Assembly (NCBI GenBank): GCA_035259205.1
Contig: DATFWO010000318.1
Location: forward strand, 9,288-73,287
Direction: 5' to 3'
DNA length: 64,000 nucleotides
From: SG8-41 sp035259205
GTDB taxonomy: Bacteria; Pseudomonadota; Gammaproteobacteria; Burkholderiales; SG8-41
Below the pieces are notes generated by a model that worked only from the letters and a program-made list of their open reading frames with translations, made no database searches and had not been told where the DNA came from. The translations under genes were made by a program, and so were the position numbers. The stretch's first letter is position 1. Every line of letters begins with the position of its first letter. Shown here one piece after another: positions 15,284 to 23,787 of the stretch.

Positions 15284-17362
15284 ATGGCACTACCTGTCGG
15301 GACCTTGGGGTACGCCGCTGCAGCAGCGGCGTTTCTTTTTCTATCCGTGCTGTTGGTGATGAGCTGGCGCGGCCGCTTGCCCGGCATTTTGCTGGCCGCG
15401 GGCAGTCTCACGACCGTAGCGTGGGCGGGCGCAACAGCGTATCTCATCGCTCGGCCCGACCCCTCTCTATTCGCCGCCGACCTGCTCGAGGTTCTGCGCA
15501 CCGCCGCATGGCTCATTTTCCTGATGGTGCTGCTCGGGTACGGCAGCAAGGAGGTCGGGCGCCTGCGGCTGTTCGCTGTTGCCCTGGTGGTGTTTTGCGG
15601 CGTGCTCTTCGCGGCGACGTTCTTTTCGGGCTATACGTTCGCGACCAGGCTGGGCGCCTTCGGCATTTTCGGCCGGCTGACTCTGGCGGTGGTCGGCATG
15701 ATCCTGGTCGAGCAGCTCTACCGCAACGTCAATCCGCAGCAGCGGTGGGGCATCAAGTTCCTGTGCCTCGGATTCGGCGGAATTTTCGCCTGCGATTTTT
15801 ATCTTTACGCCGACGCGCAGTTGTTCCGGCGCGTGGACGGCGACATCTGGGCGGCGCGTGGTGTCGTCAACGCGCTGGTCGTCCCGCTCCTCGCCATCGC
15901 GACTGCGCGCAACCCGACGTTGTCGCTGGATGTGACCATTTCGCGTCGAATCGTGTTCCACTCCACGGCGATGCTCGGGGCGGCGACGTACCTGCTGTTG
16001 ATGGCGCTCGCCGGATTCTACATACGCTACTTCGGCGGCAACTGGGGCTCGGTGCTTCAGGTCATCTTCCTGTTCGGCGCCGTGATGTTGCTCTGCGCAA
16101 TCCTGTTCTCGGGCACCCTCCGCGCCCGCCTGAAGGTCTTTCTCAGCAAGAACTTTTTCAGCTACCACTACGATTACCGCGACGAATGGCTGCGCTTCAC
16201 GCAAACGTTGTCGGAAGGCGAGCCCGGCACGCAATTGCGCGAGCGCTCCATCCAGGCGATCGCCGGCCTGGTCGACAGTCCGGGCGGCGCGCTGTGGCTG
16301 GCCCAGGAATCGGGGACTTTCGAGCTGAGCGCGCACTGGAACACTCCGAGCGCGAGCGGGACCGAGCAGGCCGACGGCGCGCTCTGCCAGTTCCTGGAAC
16401 GGCGCCATTGGGTCATCGACCTCGACGAGTACGTGACGCACCCTGAGCTCTACGAGGGGCTCAAGATCCCGGAATCGGTGCGTTTGGTCCCGCTCGCCTG
16501 GCTCGTGGTGCCGCTGACGCTTCACGAGCGGCTGGTGGGATTTGTGGTGCTCGTCCGGTCGCAGGGCCGCGTCAAGCTCAATTGGGAAGTGAACGACCTG
16601 CTGAAGACCGCCGGCCGGCAGGCGGCGAGCTACCTCGCACAGCTGGAGGCTGCCAAGGCGTTGCTGGTGGCGCGGCAGTTCGAATCTTTCAACCGCATGT
16701 CCGCATTCGTGGTGCACGACCTCAAGAACCTGGTGGCGCAGCTGTCGCTGCTCCTTTCGAATGCAGACCGGCACAAGCACGAGCCCGCATTCCAGCAGGA
16801 CATGATAGAGACGGTGGCCCATTCGGTCGAAAAGATGAGCCGGCTGTTGTTCCAGTTACGTGGCGGCTATACTCTGGAAGCTCCGAAGCCGGTCTCGCTC
16901 GAGGAGCTGCTGCGGCAGGTAGTCGCTGCACGTTCGGGCCTGAAGCCGGCTCCACGACTCGAGGTGCGAGACGGCTCGATGAGCGTGGTCGCCCACCGCG
17001 CGCGCCTCGAGCGCGTGATCGGCCACCTGGTCCAGAATGCCATTGACGCGACGCCCGCGGAGGGCAATGTGGTAGTCCAGCTTTTGCGGCAGAATAGCTC
17101 TGCGGTGATCGAAATCGCCGATACCGGATGCGGAATGAGCGAGCAGTTCATCCGCTACCGGCTGTTCAAGCCGTTCGAGTCGACGAAAGCTGCGGGCATG
17201 GGAATCGGCACTTATGAGACGCAGCAGTATGTGAGGGAGCTCGGCGGACGCATCCATGTGGAGAGCCGGGAGGCGCGGGGAACCACCTTCCGCGTCGACC
17301 TCCCGTTACATGCCCATGCGGATGCCGCGGGAGAGGGTGTGGCGGTGGAGGACCAGGCTTGA
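15284..17362 (+). CDS. prsK: PEP-CTERM system sensor histidine kinase PrsK
   Basis: 692 residues. The first 280 residues hold a run of hydrophobic helices, typical of PrsK. A GAF-like domain follows (about 315-455). The dimerisation box has the phospho-accepting His in AFVVHDLKNLVAQL (about residue 480), and the ATPase domain has N (LVQNAIDATP), D-x-G-x-G (ADTGCGM) and a late G box (GMGIGTYETQQY). It starts 38 bases after the sugar transferase gene, and its stop overlaps the prsR start, so the three are one operon. The signal it senses is unknown. Expected output is phosphorylation of PrsR. Confidence 0.95.
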   Translation: MALPVGTLGYAAAAAAFLFLSVLLVMSWRGRLPGILLAAGSLTTVAWAGATAYLIARPDPSLFAADLLEVLRTAAWLIFLMVLLGYGSKEVGRLRLFAVALVVFCGVLFAATFFSGYTFATRLGAFGIFGRLTLAVVGMILVEQLYRNVNPQQRWGIKFLCLGFGGIFACDFYLYADAQLFRRVDGDIWAARGVVNALVVPLLAIATARNPTLSLDVTISRRIVFHSTAMLGAATYLLLMALAGFYIRYFGGNWGSVLQVIFLFGAVMLLCAILFSGTLRARLKVFLSKNFFSYHYDYRDEWLRFTQTLSEGEPGTQLRERSIQAIAGLVDSPGGALWLAQESGTFELSAHWNTPSASGTEQADGALCQFLERRHWVIDLDEYVTHPELYEGLKIPESVRLVPLAWLVVPLTLHERLVGFVVLVRSQGRVKLNWEVNDLLKTAGRQAASYLAQLEAAKALLVARQFESFNRMSAFVVHDLKNLVAQLSLLLSNADRHKHEPAFQQDMIETVAHSVEKMSRLLFQLRGGYTLEAPKPVSLEELLRQVVAARSGLKPAPRLEVRDGSMSVVAHRARLERVIGHLVQNAIDATPAEGNVVVQLLRQNSSAVIEIADTGCGMSEQFIRYRLFKPFESTKAAGMGIGTYETQQYVRELGGRIHVESREARGTTFRVDLPLHAHADAAGEGVAVEDQA

Positions 17363-18741
17363 GCAAAGACGGGAAAATTCTGCTGATCGTCGAGGATGAC
17401 CCCGGCCTGCAGAAGCAGATGCGCTGGAGCTTCGACGCCCATGAAACGCTCGTTGCGGGTGATCGCGAGAGTGCACTCGCATTGCTGCGCCGGCACGAGC
17501 CTCCGGTCGTTACCCTGGACCTGGGGCTTCCTCCGGACGCCGATGGGGCGTCGGAAGGGCTTGCGACCCTGGAACAGATACTGGCCCTCGTGCCGGACAC
17601 GAAGGTGATCGTGGTAACCGGCAATCAGGATCGCGCCAACGCGGTGAAGGCGGTCGGCATGGGCGCCTACGATTTCTACCAGAAGCCGTTCGAGCCGGAA
17701 GTACTGGGACTCGTCGTCGACCGGGCGTTTCGCCTGCATTCCCTGCAGCAGGAAAACCGCCGGCTGCAACAGCAGGCGTCGGAATCCGAAACCAAGGGCA
17801 TCATCACCCGCGATCCGGCGATGCTCAAGGTATGTCGCAGCGTGGAGAAGGTGGCGCCCTCGGACGCCACGGTTCTGCTGCTGGGCGAGTCCGGCACGGG
17901 CAAGGAGTTGCTGGCCAAGGCCCTGCACCAGTCGAGCCCCCGTTCGGCCAAGCGGTTTGTCGCGATCAACTGCGCGGCAATTCCGGAAACCCTGCTCGAG
18001 TCGGAGCTGTTCGGCTACGAGAAGGGGGCGTTTACCGGCGCGAACAAGCAAACCCGTGGCAAGATCGAGTTCGCCGATGGTGGTACGTTCTTTCTCGACG
18101 AGGTCGGGGATCTCTCGGCCGCATTGCAGGCGAAGTTGCTGCGCTTCCTTCAGGAACGCGTGGTCGAGCGCGTCGGGGGGCGGGAAGAGATTCCGGTCGA
18201 TGTGCGCATCGTGTGCGCTACTCATCAGAACCTGAAGCAGCTGATCGCGGACGGCCGGTTCCGGGAGGATCTCTACTATCGTCTGAGTGAAATCGTGATC
18301 GCTATCCCGCCCCTCCGCGAGCGGCCCGGAGACGCGGCGCTGCTCGCGCACGCGTTCATGCATGCGTTCAGCCGCCAGCAAGGACGCTCCCTGCTCGGTT
18401 TCAAGCAGGATGCGCTCGACGCGATCGAGAACTATACCTGGCCGGGCAACGTGCGCGAGCTCGAGAATTACATCAAGCGCGCGGTCATCATGGCCGATGG
18501 ATCCCAGCTCAGTGCCGGTGATCTGGGGCTCGCGGTATCGCCTGGAGAGGCCGAGCCGGTCAACCTGCGGGAGGTGCGCGACGAGGCGGAACGGAAGGCA
18601 ATCGTCAGAGTTCTGAGCCGGGTGGACGGCAACGTTGCCGACGCAGCGCAGTTGCTGGGCGTAAGCCGGCCCACGTTGTACCACTTGATCAATCGCTACG
18701 GCCTCAAGCAGCCCGGATCGTTCAAGCCGGAAGAGGCATGA
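17359..18741 (+). CDS. prsR: PEP-CTERM-box response regulator PrsR (sigma-54 activator)
   Basis: 460 residues from a TTG start that overlaps the prsK stop (TTGA). The receiver domain covers residues 5-125, with acidic residues in VEDDPG and the phospho-accepting Asp in TLDLGLP. The AAA+ domain has Walker A GESGTGKE, the sigma-54 contact loop YEKGAFTGA and Walker B GGTFFLDEVGDL. A Fis-type helix-turn-helix ends the protein (DAAQLLGVSRPTLYHLINRYGL). The intact GAFTGA loop means it can open sigma-54 promoters, which are abundant in this window next to TTGTAAAA-N6-GACA boxes. A strong terminator follows 23 bases after the stop. Confidence 0.96.
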   Translation: MSKDGKILLIVEDDPGLQKQMRWSFDAHETLVAGDRESALALLRRHEPPVVTLDLGLPPDADGASEGLATLEQILALVPDTKVIVVTGNQDRANAVKAVGMGAYDFYQKPFEPEVLGLVVDRAFRLHSLQQENRRLQQQASESETKGIITRDPAMLKVCRSVEKVAPSDATVLLLGESGTGKELLAKALHQSSPRSAKRFVAINCAAIPETLLESELFGYEKGAFTGANKQTRGKIEFADGGTFFLDEVGDLSAALQAKLLRFLQERVVERVGGREEIPVDVRIVCATHQNLKQLIADGRFREDLYYRLSEIVIAIPPLRERPGDAALLAHAFMHAFSRQQGRSLLGFKQDALDAIENYTWPGNVRELENYIKRAVIMADGSQLSAGDLGLAVSPGEAEPVNLREVRDEAERKAIVRVLSRVDGNVADAAQLLGVSRPTLYHLINRYGLKQPGSFKPEEA

Positions 18742-18763
18742 GCGGCCGAGAGGGGGAAACAAG

Positions 18764-18800
18764 AAAGGGCACGGCGATCGACGCCGTGCCCTTTTCGTTT
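18764..18800 (+). terminator. Rho-independent terminator after prsR
   Basis: A perfect 13-base stem AAAGGGCACGGCG / CGCCGTGCCCTTT with a 5-base loop is followed by TTCGTTTT. It ends the sugar transferase-prsK-prsR operon. It also faces the convergent PEP-CTERM gene, and T-rich sequence on the other strand (TTTCTTGTTT) may let it work both ways. Confidence 0.92.
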
Positions 18801-18834
18801 TAGTCCCGGTCTTGAAGACCGCTGCTGCGCACCC

Positions 18835-19620
18835 TCAGCTGCCGAGAATGGCGCGGCGTCGCACTAAAGCTGCCAGCCCGAAGAGTCCAATCCCGAGCAA
18901 CGCCACTGTGCCAGGCGATGCTACGACCTGGGATGTGCGGAATCCGGGACTGAGCATATCCACCTTCCAGTTGTCGCCGCCCAGCACGCCCGCAACGAGG
19001 AGGTAGCGCGGTGCGCTGCCTCCTTGTCCCCCTGAGCCGCCTGTATCCACACCAGACCCACCGCCACTGAGGGAGGGGATACTGCCGGTGTACACCACGA
19101 GGTTATTGGTGGTGCTTGAAGAAGAGTCGTTCGTCGTGCCCTGAGTCGTGTTCGCACACCCGCTGAAACAGGCGTAGGTGAAATCGTAATTCCCGTTGGG
19201 ATTCTGGCTCCCGAAAAACACCGAAAGCTCTGGCGCGCCTTGCGCCCCGGAACCGGAGCCGGAACTATCCGGCCAACCCAGCCGCAAGGCGTCTGCGTCG
19301 AGTCCCTCTGCTGGCAACTCGAACACCGCCACGGCTACGGTGCCGCCCGCATACTTCGTTAACGATCCCCCTTCGTAGCTGCCGCCGGCAAGCTGGTTGC
19401 CAGTCCCGAATCCTCCGCTGTAGAGCGCGAGCTGGAGAATGTTCGTGAAGAGACTGCTACCCCCAATCGAGCCGGTATTCACGCTCGAATACTGACCGGT
19501 ATTAGCGGCTACCTGATAGGTACCTTGGGTGGTATAAGACGACAGCCACTGCGTCGCCCCCACAGGCGCAGCAATGAGGACTCCGAAGATCGCTGCCAAG
19601 AACACCAAAATTCGTACCAT
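18835..19620 (-). CDS. PEP-CTERM-like secreted protein (SPGT variant)
   Basis: 261 residues from ATG 19620. A signal peptide (VRILVFLAAIFGVLIAAPVGA) is followed by a Ser/Thr/Gly/Asn-rich body and a tail VASPGTVALLGIGLFGLAALVRRRAI, which has the helix and basic end of a PEP-CTERM sorting signal but SPGT in place of PEPGT. GTG starts at 19635 and 19656 are in frame and cannot be excluded; starts above 19677 are unlikely because the sigma-54 promoter at 19689-19703 would be inside the gene. Two boxes lie about 100 and 230 bases upstream of that promoter. Expected fate is cleavage by an exosortase and surface display. Confidence 0.8.
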   Translation of the reverse strand: MVRILVFLAAIFGVLIAAPVGATQWLSSYTTQGTYQVAANTGQYSSVNTGSIGGSSLFTNILQLALYSGGFGTGNQLAGGSYEGGSLTKYAGGTVAVAVFELPAEGLDADALRLGWPDSSGSGSGAQGAPELSVFFGSQNPNGNYDFTYACFSGCANTTQGTTNDSSSSTTNNLVVYTGSIPSLSGGGSGVDTGGSGGQGGSAPRYLLVAGVLGGDNWKVDMLSPGFRTSQVVASPGTVALLGIGLFGLAALVRRRAILGS

Positions 19621-19688
19621 TTTTGCTACTTTCACGCTGTCTACGCGCTCGAGCACCGGCGCAATGCTCCCTCCTCGACCGACTGTGA

Positions 19689-19703
19689 GCAAGTTTCGGG
19701 CCA
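19689..19703 (-). promoter_or_regulatory. Sigma-54 promoter for the SPGT PEP-CTERM gene
   Basis: On the minus strand it reads TGGCCCGAAACTTGC, with GG and GC ten bases apart and one mismatch to TGGCACG-N4-TTGC. Transcription would start near 19677. Confidence 0.75.
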
Positions 19704-19800
19704 TTCGTCGCCCGTTACTATGTAACTACATGTTCTGTAACGAAGTTTATAGATGAGCATCGTCGACCTGGAAGCGCCCATCGCGTCCGTGAAGTCCATT

Positions 19801-19818
19801 TTGTAAAAAACATGGACA
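19801..19818 (+). promoter_or_regulatory. PEP-CTERM-type box
   Basis: TTGTAAAAAACATGGACA, about 100 bases upstream of the sigma-54 promoter at 19689-19703. It reads in the opposite direction to the gene, as most copies here do. Confidence 0.65.
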
Positions 19819-19932
19819 AGGATCGCTGGAGTTGATGCATGCTTTAGCCCCAATTTTACGCTGAGATCATCTATAACATATTGATTTAAGGACACTTCAG
19901 TTACTGGTCACACATGCTTTCGTCAATTTCAA

Positions 19933-19950
19933 TTGTAAAAAAAACCGACA
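19933..19950 (+). promoter_or_regulatory. PEP-CTERM-type box (exact repeat of the 23565 box)
   Basis: TTGTAAAAAAAACCGACA, identical in all 18 bases to the box at 23565-23582 on the other strand. It lies about 230 bases upstream of the sigma-54 promoter of the SPGT gene. Confidence 0.75.
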
Positions 19951-20011
19951 GCGACAAAGCTGACCTCCAACCCATCCAAAAGCCCGTGGCGAGCGGCTTG
20001 CGAAAGCTTGT

Positions 20012-22813
20012 TCACGGCCCCAAGGACTTCAATAACGCCTGCGCGTCGTCGGAGTGAGGGAATGCCTTGCCGGCGCCGAGTATGTTCCTCAATTCGGCGC
20101 GCGCGCGCGTCTTGTCGCCCGCCTGAACCAGTGCCTGTGCGAGATGATACCGGATTTCCCGGTTCTCGCCGTCGAGGGCGACTGCCTTGAGGAGCATCTG
20201 TATGCCTTCGTGCAGCTTGCCTCGACTCACGAGTATCCACCCAAAGGTGTCGAGGACGGCCGGTTCGCCGGGGGTGAGCTGGTAGGCGCGCTCCGCGAAA
20301 TCGAAAGCGGCCCCATCTCCCACGGCGTGCAGCGACCACGCGAGGTTATTGAGCGTGCGGGCATCCTGAGGCTTGCGTCGGTCCAGTTCCACGTAGTGCG
20401 GAATGGCTTCCTTGTAGCGGCCTTTGGCGCTCAACGCCTCCGCCAGGTAGGTACGCGTCGCCACGTCGTCCGGGTTCTTCTGCACCCATTCTTCGAGGGG
20501 TGCCTCTCGCGCCTGATCGGGGCTCGCGACCGACAAGGCTCGATGCACATTGGTCAGCATCTGTCCGCTGGGCTCCAACTTGGCCGCGGCCTCGAATGCC
20601 TTCACGGCGCCGCGCCCTTCGCCTTGTGCCAGCAGGATATCCCCTTCGAGCCTGAAGCCAACAACGGATTTCGGATTGTCACGCTGGACCTGCCGGGCCA
20701 GATCGAGCGCCTCACCATACTTCTTGTTCGAGATCAAAATGTTGGCAAGGAGCGCCTTGGCGTCCTGACTGCGCGGATTGCGCTTGAGCGCGCCGCGGAC
20801 CACCTCCGTCGCCGTGCGGGAGTCCCCGTTAGCCATGTTGGCCGAAGCCAGCAGAAGGTAGGCCTCGACCGAACCGGATTGCACCATGGTCAGCGTGCTG
20901 AACGTTGTTATGGCGCCGGAGTAGTCCTTCGCAGCCATCTGAACGGTGCCCAACGTCTTCAGCACCTTGGGATCGCGCGGCCGCAGCCTCAGCGCCTGCT
21001 TCGCCGACTGGACCGACTCCTTGAGTTCACCCGCGCCCACCTGTGCTTCAGCGATCATGAGCAACGCCGTAATCGATTCCGGATGCGCATCAGCCGCCTG
21101 GCGTGCCCATTTAAGGCCCTCGGCGCGCTGGCCCGCCTTGAATTCGAGCTGCGCCATCGACAACAGTGCTTCGAGGTGCGTCGGATTCTTGTTCAGAACT
21201 TCCGAGATCCGTTTTCGGGCTGAATCAGGCTTGCCCTCGTCGAGGTCCATTCCGGCGAGCTCCTGGACCGCCGGGAAATAGGCCGTGTTCAGTTGCGTGG
21301 CACGTTGAAAGGCGAGGCGCGCACCGGACGCATCACCTGCGGCGCGCATTACTACTCCCTTGAGCATATGCGTTTCCGGGTTGGACGGAAGGCGCCGCTC
21401 GACGGCAAGGGCGGCTTCGCGCGCCTTCTCGATCCGTTTGTCGGCAACGAGCATCATGATCAGCCCGTAATCGGCTTTCGTATTCGGGGGATTCATAGCA
21501 ATTGCCGCGCGGAAATCGGCTTCTGCGCGCTCGCGCATTCCGCTCGCGAGGTGCGTCATCGCCAACGCTGTACGGAATTCCACGTCCTGCGGCGCCAGCT
21601 TCACCGCCTTGGCGAGCGTCTCGCGCGCCTCCTGGACGTCTCCGAGCTGCAGCATGGCCTGTCCGGCAAGTCCGAGTAGCTGCGGGTCTTCCACCTCACC
21701 CGCGAGTAGCGGCCTCAGGACGTTGAGGGCGGCCTGCCCGTAGTTCTTGGCGAGGAGAGTTGCGGCCAGCAACTTGCGCGCATTGGTATCCGTTGGATAT
21801 CTGGTGAGGTAGCGAACCAGGGCTGTCTGAGCCTGCTCCAGCTCGCCCGTCGCGTAGCTGAGCTGTCCCGAAACGAGCAGCGCTGGCGCGTACTGGGGCA
21901 GGACGTCCAGCACTTTTTGCAGGTATTGACTGCATGTCTGGTATCGCTTCTCTTTGCACTCGATGAGCCCCTGGGCGAAGTTGAGCAGGGGCCCGGCCGG
22001 CGCCATCTTGCTGGCTCGCTCCAGAACCGGCCGTGCATCCGCGATGCGATCGGCGCTGACGAGTGCAATGCCCTGGAGCAGGGCGAGATTTACATTGCTG
22101 GGTTCGAGCTTCGCCGCTTCCACATACTCCGGCAGCGCCTGCTCCAGCTCCCCGGCGGTGCGCCGCAGCTCGGCCAGGGCAAGATGAGCCTCGGCGCTGC
22201 GTGGATTCGATGCAAGAACCTCGGCGATCAGGCTTTCGGCCCGTTGCCGCTCGTCTTTCCGTGCCAGAGCAAGTCGCGCCAATCCGAGTCTGGCCTTGTC
22301 AGGCGATGCTCCCATGGCAAGCTGGAACTGGGTGTTGGCGCTCGTGAGATCGCGCTCCGCGAGGTAGGCAAGGCCGCGCAGCACCGCAAATTCCGCAAGC
22401 GTCTTGGCGTCCGTGGGCTGGGGGCGCTTGGGATCCGGCTCGAGGAGCTGGAGCAACTCCTTGGACTTGTCGAGGTCGAGCAATACCGGGCCGAGCACGG
22501 GTATGACGTCCACCGCCGGCTTTCCGAGATCGATGGCCTGACGGAGGAAGCTTTCCGCCTCCGGCAATATGCTCGAATCCGCCAGTATCTTGCCGAGTTG
22601 GAAGGCCGCCTCGGCATGTTTTGGGTCGCGTGCCAGAAGCGCCCTGAACGTGATCGCTGCCGAGATTCGGTCGCCATTGGCGAGATAGACGCTGCCCTCG
22701 CGCTCCAAACTCTCGACGCTATCGCATCCCGGGAGGAGGAGCATCAATACCGCAGCCAGCAGCAGCGGCTGGCGGGCGACCACCCGCTTACCGGTCGATC
22801 GAATCAACATCAT
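20012..22813 (-). CDS. prsT: PrsT-family TPR lipoprotein
   Basis: 933 residues from ATG 22813. The longer frame to 22912 adds 33 residues ahead of the signal peptide and is unlikely. Lipobox LLLPGC ends a hydrophobic segment near residue 29. The rest is about 25 degenerate TPR units (for example AEAAFQLGKILADSSILPEAESFLRQAI). PrsT proteins accompany exosortase systems and are thought to act in the periplasm or at the outer membrane in polysaccharide export; the exact role is unknown. A small unknown gene is divergent, 176 bases away. This copy is more diverged from the three other PrsT proteins in the window than they are from one another. Confidence 0.92.
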   Translation of the reverse strand: MMLIRSTGKRVVARQPLLLAAVLMLLLPGCDSVESLEREGSVYLANGDRISAAITFRALLARDPKHAEAAFQLGKILADSSILPEAESFLRQAIDLGKPAVDVIPVLGPVLLDLDKSKELLQLLEPDPKRPQPTDAKTLAEFAVLRGLAYLAERDLTSANTQFQLAMGASPDKARLGLARLALARKDERQRAESLIAEVLASNPRSAEAHLALAELRRTAGELEQALPEYVEAAKLEPSNVNLALLQGIALVSADRIADARPVLERASKMAPAGPLLNFAQGLIECKEKRYQTCSQYLQKVLDVLPQYAPALLVSGQLSYATGELEQAQTALVRYLTRYPTDTNARKLLAATLLAKNYGQAALNVLRPLLAGEVEDPQLLGLAGQAMLQLGDVQEARETLAKAVKLAPQDVEFRTALAMTHLASGMRERAEADFRAAIAMNPPNTKADYGLIMMLVADKRIEKAREAALAVERRLPSNPETHMLKGVVMRAAGDASGARLAFQRATQLNTAYFPAVQELAGMDLDEGKPDSARKRISEVLNKNPTHLEALLSMAQLEFKAGQRAEGLKWARQAADAHPESITALLMIAEAQVGAGELKESVQSAKQALRLRPRDPKVLKTLGTVQMAAKDYSGAITTFSTLTMVQSGSVEAYLLLASANMANGDSRTATEVVRGALKRNPRSQDAKALLANILISNKKYGEALDLARQVQRDNPKSVVGFRLEGDILLAQGEGRGAVKAFEAAAKLEPSGQMLTNVHRALSVASPDQAREAPLEEWVQKNPDDVATRTYLAEALSAKGRYKEAIPHYVELDRRKPQDARTLNNLAWSLHAVGDGAAFDFAERAYQLTPGEPAVLDTFGWILVSRGKLHEGIQMLLKAVALDGENREIRYHLAQALVQAGDKTRARAELRNILGAGKAFPHSDDAQALLKSLGP

Positions 22814-22935
22814 TTTTTGCGCTTGGTGTGCTGAGCTGGAAAAGACGTGGTGCTGCGCCCCAGGTTCGCTCCCAATCATGCCATGGATTACCGGGAGGTG
22901 CTTAGCCCGCACGATTTACCGAGAGCCTTCCCATG

Positions 22936-22951
22936 TTGGTCCGGAAATTGC
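22936..22951 (+). promoter_or_regulatory. Sigma-54 promoter for the small unknown gene (first copy)
   Basis: TTGGTCCGGAAATTGC, with GG and GC ten bases apart. The predicted start of transcription is near 22963, 26 bases before the ATG. No PEP-CTERM-type box is found in the intergenic gap. Confidence 0.65.
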
Positions 22952-22988
22952 TTCTATGCCCCAGAGGGAATAAATCAAGGGGTCGCAA

Positions 22989-23246
22989 ATGAAGATCCTG
23001 TCCGCCGAGAAATCCAAGCTGCTGGCCGAGCAGAATGGCTGGTCGCTGGAATTTGCGCAAGGTTTTGTCGACGGCGAAACGTCGCGCAGACTCGGCAAGG
23101 CGCCTGCGCTGCTTGCGCTGGTCGGAATCGACGAGCGTTCCATGGGCTTTCGGGCCGGATACTTCGAGCGGGTGAACCTTGAGCCCGCGCGGACTGCGAA
23201 ATCGGACACGCCCGTCAGGCGTCGTGAGCAGGTTCGGGTCGGCTGA
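22989..23246 (+). CDS. Small soluble protein of unknown function, PrsT-linked (copy 1)
   Basis: 85 residues, family not recognised. It has no signal peptide or membrane helix, so it is probably cytoplasmic. AAGGGG precedes the ATG. Residues 1-61 align without gaps to the protein at 57524, with 42 identities by hand count; conserved blocks are NGWSL, GFVDGE, LVGIDE and GFRAGYFER. The last 24 residues differ and are basic. It is divergent from prsT (176 bases) and has its own sigma-54 promoter. The same arrangement around the second copy makes chance unlikely. The function may be regulatory or structural, and nothing in the sequence decides this. Confidence 0.8.
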   Translation: MKILSAEKSKLLAEQNGWSLEFAQGFVDGETSRRLGKAPALLALVGIDERSMGFRAGYFERVNLEPARTAKSDTPVRRREQVRVG

Positions 23247-23564
23247 CCCTCCCCAGCACGTAGAAACTTCGACAAATTAGTCGGCGCCGCGACGCCATGG
23301 TCTTGGCGGGCGCTGTCGCATTGGCGAAATTTTTCACGAATGCGCCGGACCTGAAAAAACAGCAGAGGATGCGTCCGCGCGATCGCGCGACGCGACCGGC
23401 GGTCGGCAAGGGCTCGGCATCGGAATCCCCTTTGTCAGATTTCCTTACGGTCAAATTTGCAGCAGAGCCTGGTCGAAAATCCTTTCCCGGCCCTTAAACA
23501 ATTAATAATCAATATCTTGAGATCGACTTTTCACCCTTTCTTACACGCATCTTACGATTTTCCC

Positions 23565-23582
23565 TGTCGGTTTTTTTTACAA
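23565..23582 (-). promoter_or_regulatory. PEP-CTERM-type box (exact repeat of the 19933 box)
   Basis: The minus strand reads TTGTAAAAAAAACCGACA. It lies about 165 bases upstream of the candidate sigma-54 promoter of the PEP-CTERM gene at 23788. Confidence 0.75.
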
Positions 23583-23728
23583 GACGCCTCGATAGCGGAT
23601 TTTGAGTCCTGGGTTTGTTGCATAGAAAACAATATGAAACAATGAGTTGAACTAATACCTCGATTATGAGCATGAATATTGCTTCCGGTTTCCGGTGCAA
23701 TTTTCCGGTTGTTAAGTAAAGGCGTTAC

Positions 23729-23743
23729 TGGCGTACGCCTTGT
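23729..23743 (+). promoter_or_regulatory. Candidate sigma-54 promoter (GT at -12)
   Basis: TGGCGTACGCCTTGT: good -24 element, but GT instead of GC at -12. Its position, 45 bases before the ATG and downstream of a box, supports it. Confidence 0.45.
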
Positions 23744-23787
23744 CCACTAGACCCGGCTGGTGGAATCTGGTTTTTGGGGAGGGGTGA

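Larger units (their letters stand above)
19621..20011. other. AT-rich regulatory gap between two minus-strand genes
   Basis: It contains the sigma-54 promoter at 19689-19703 and boxes at 19801 and 19933. No other gene is seen. The downstream end of the prsT gene at 20012 abuts it without a clear T-tailed terminator. Confidence 0.6.
23247..23787. other. Regulatory gap upstream of the second PEP-CTERM gene
   Basis: It holds an AT-rich stretch (about 23440-23720) with one exact box at 23565 and a candidate sigma-54 promoter at 23729. No convincing gene is seen on either strand. Confidence 0.6.
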
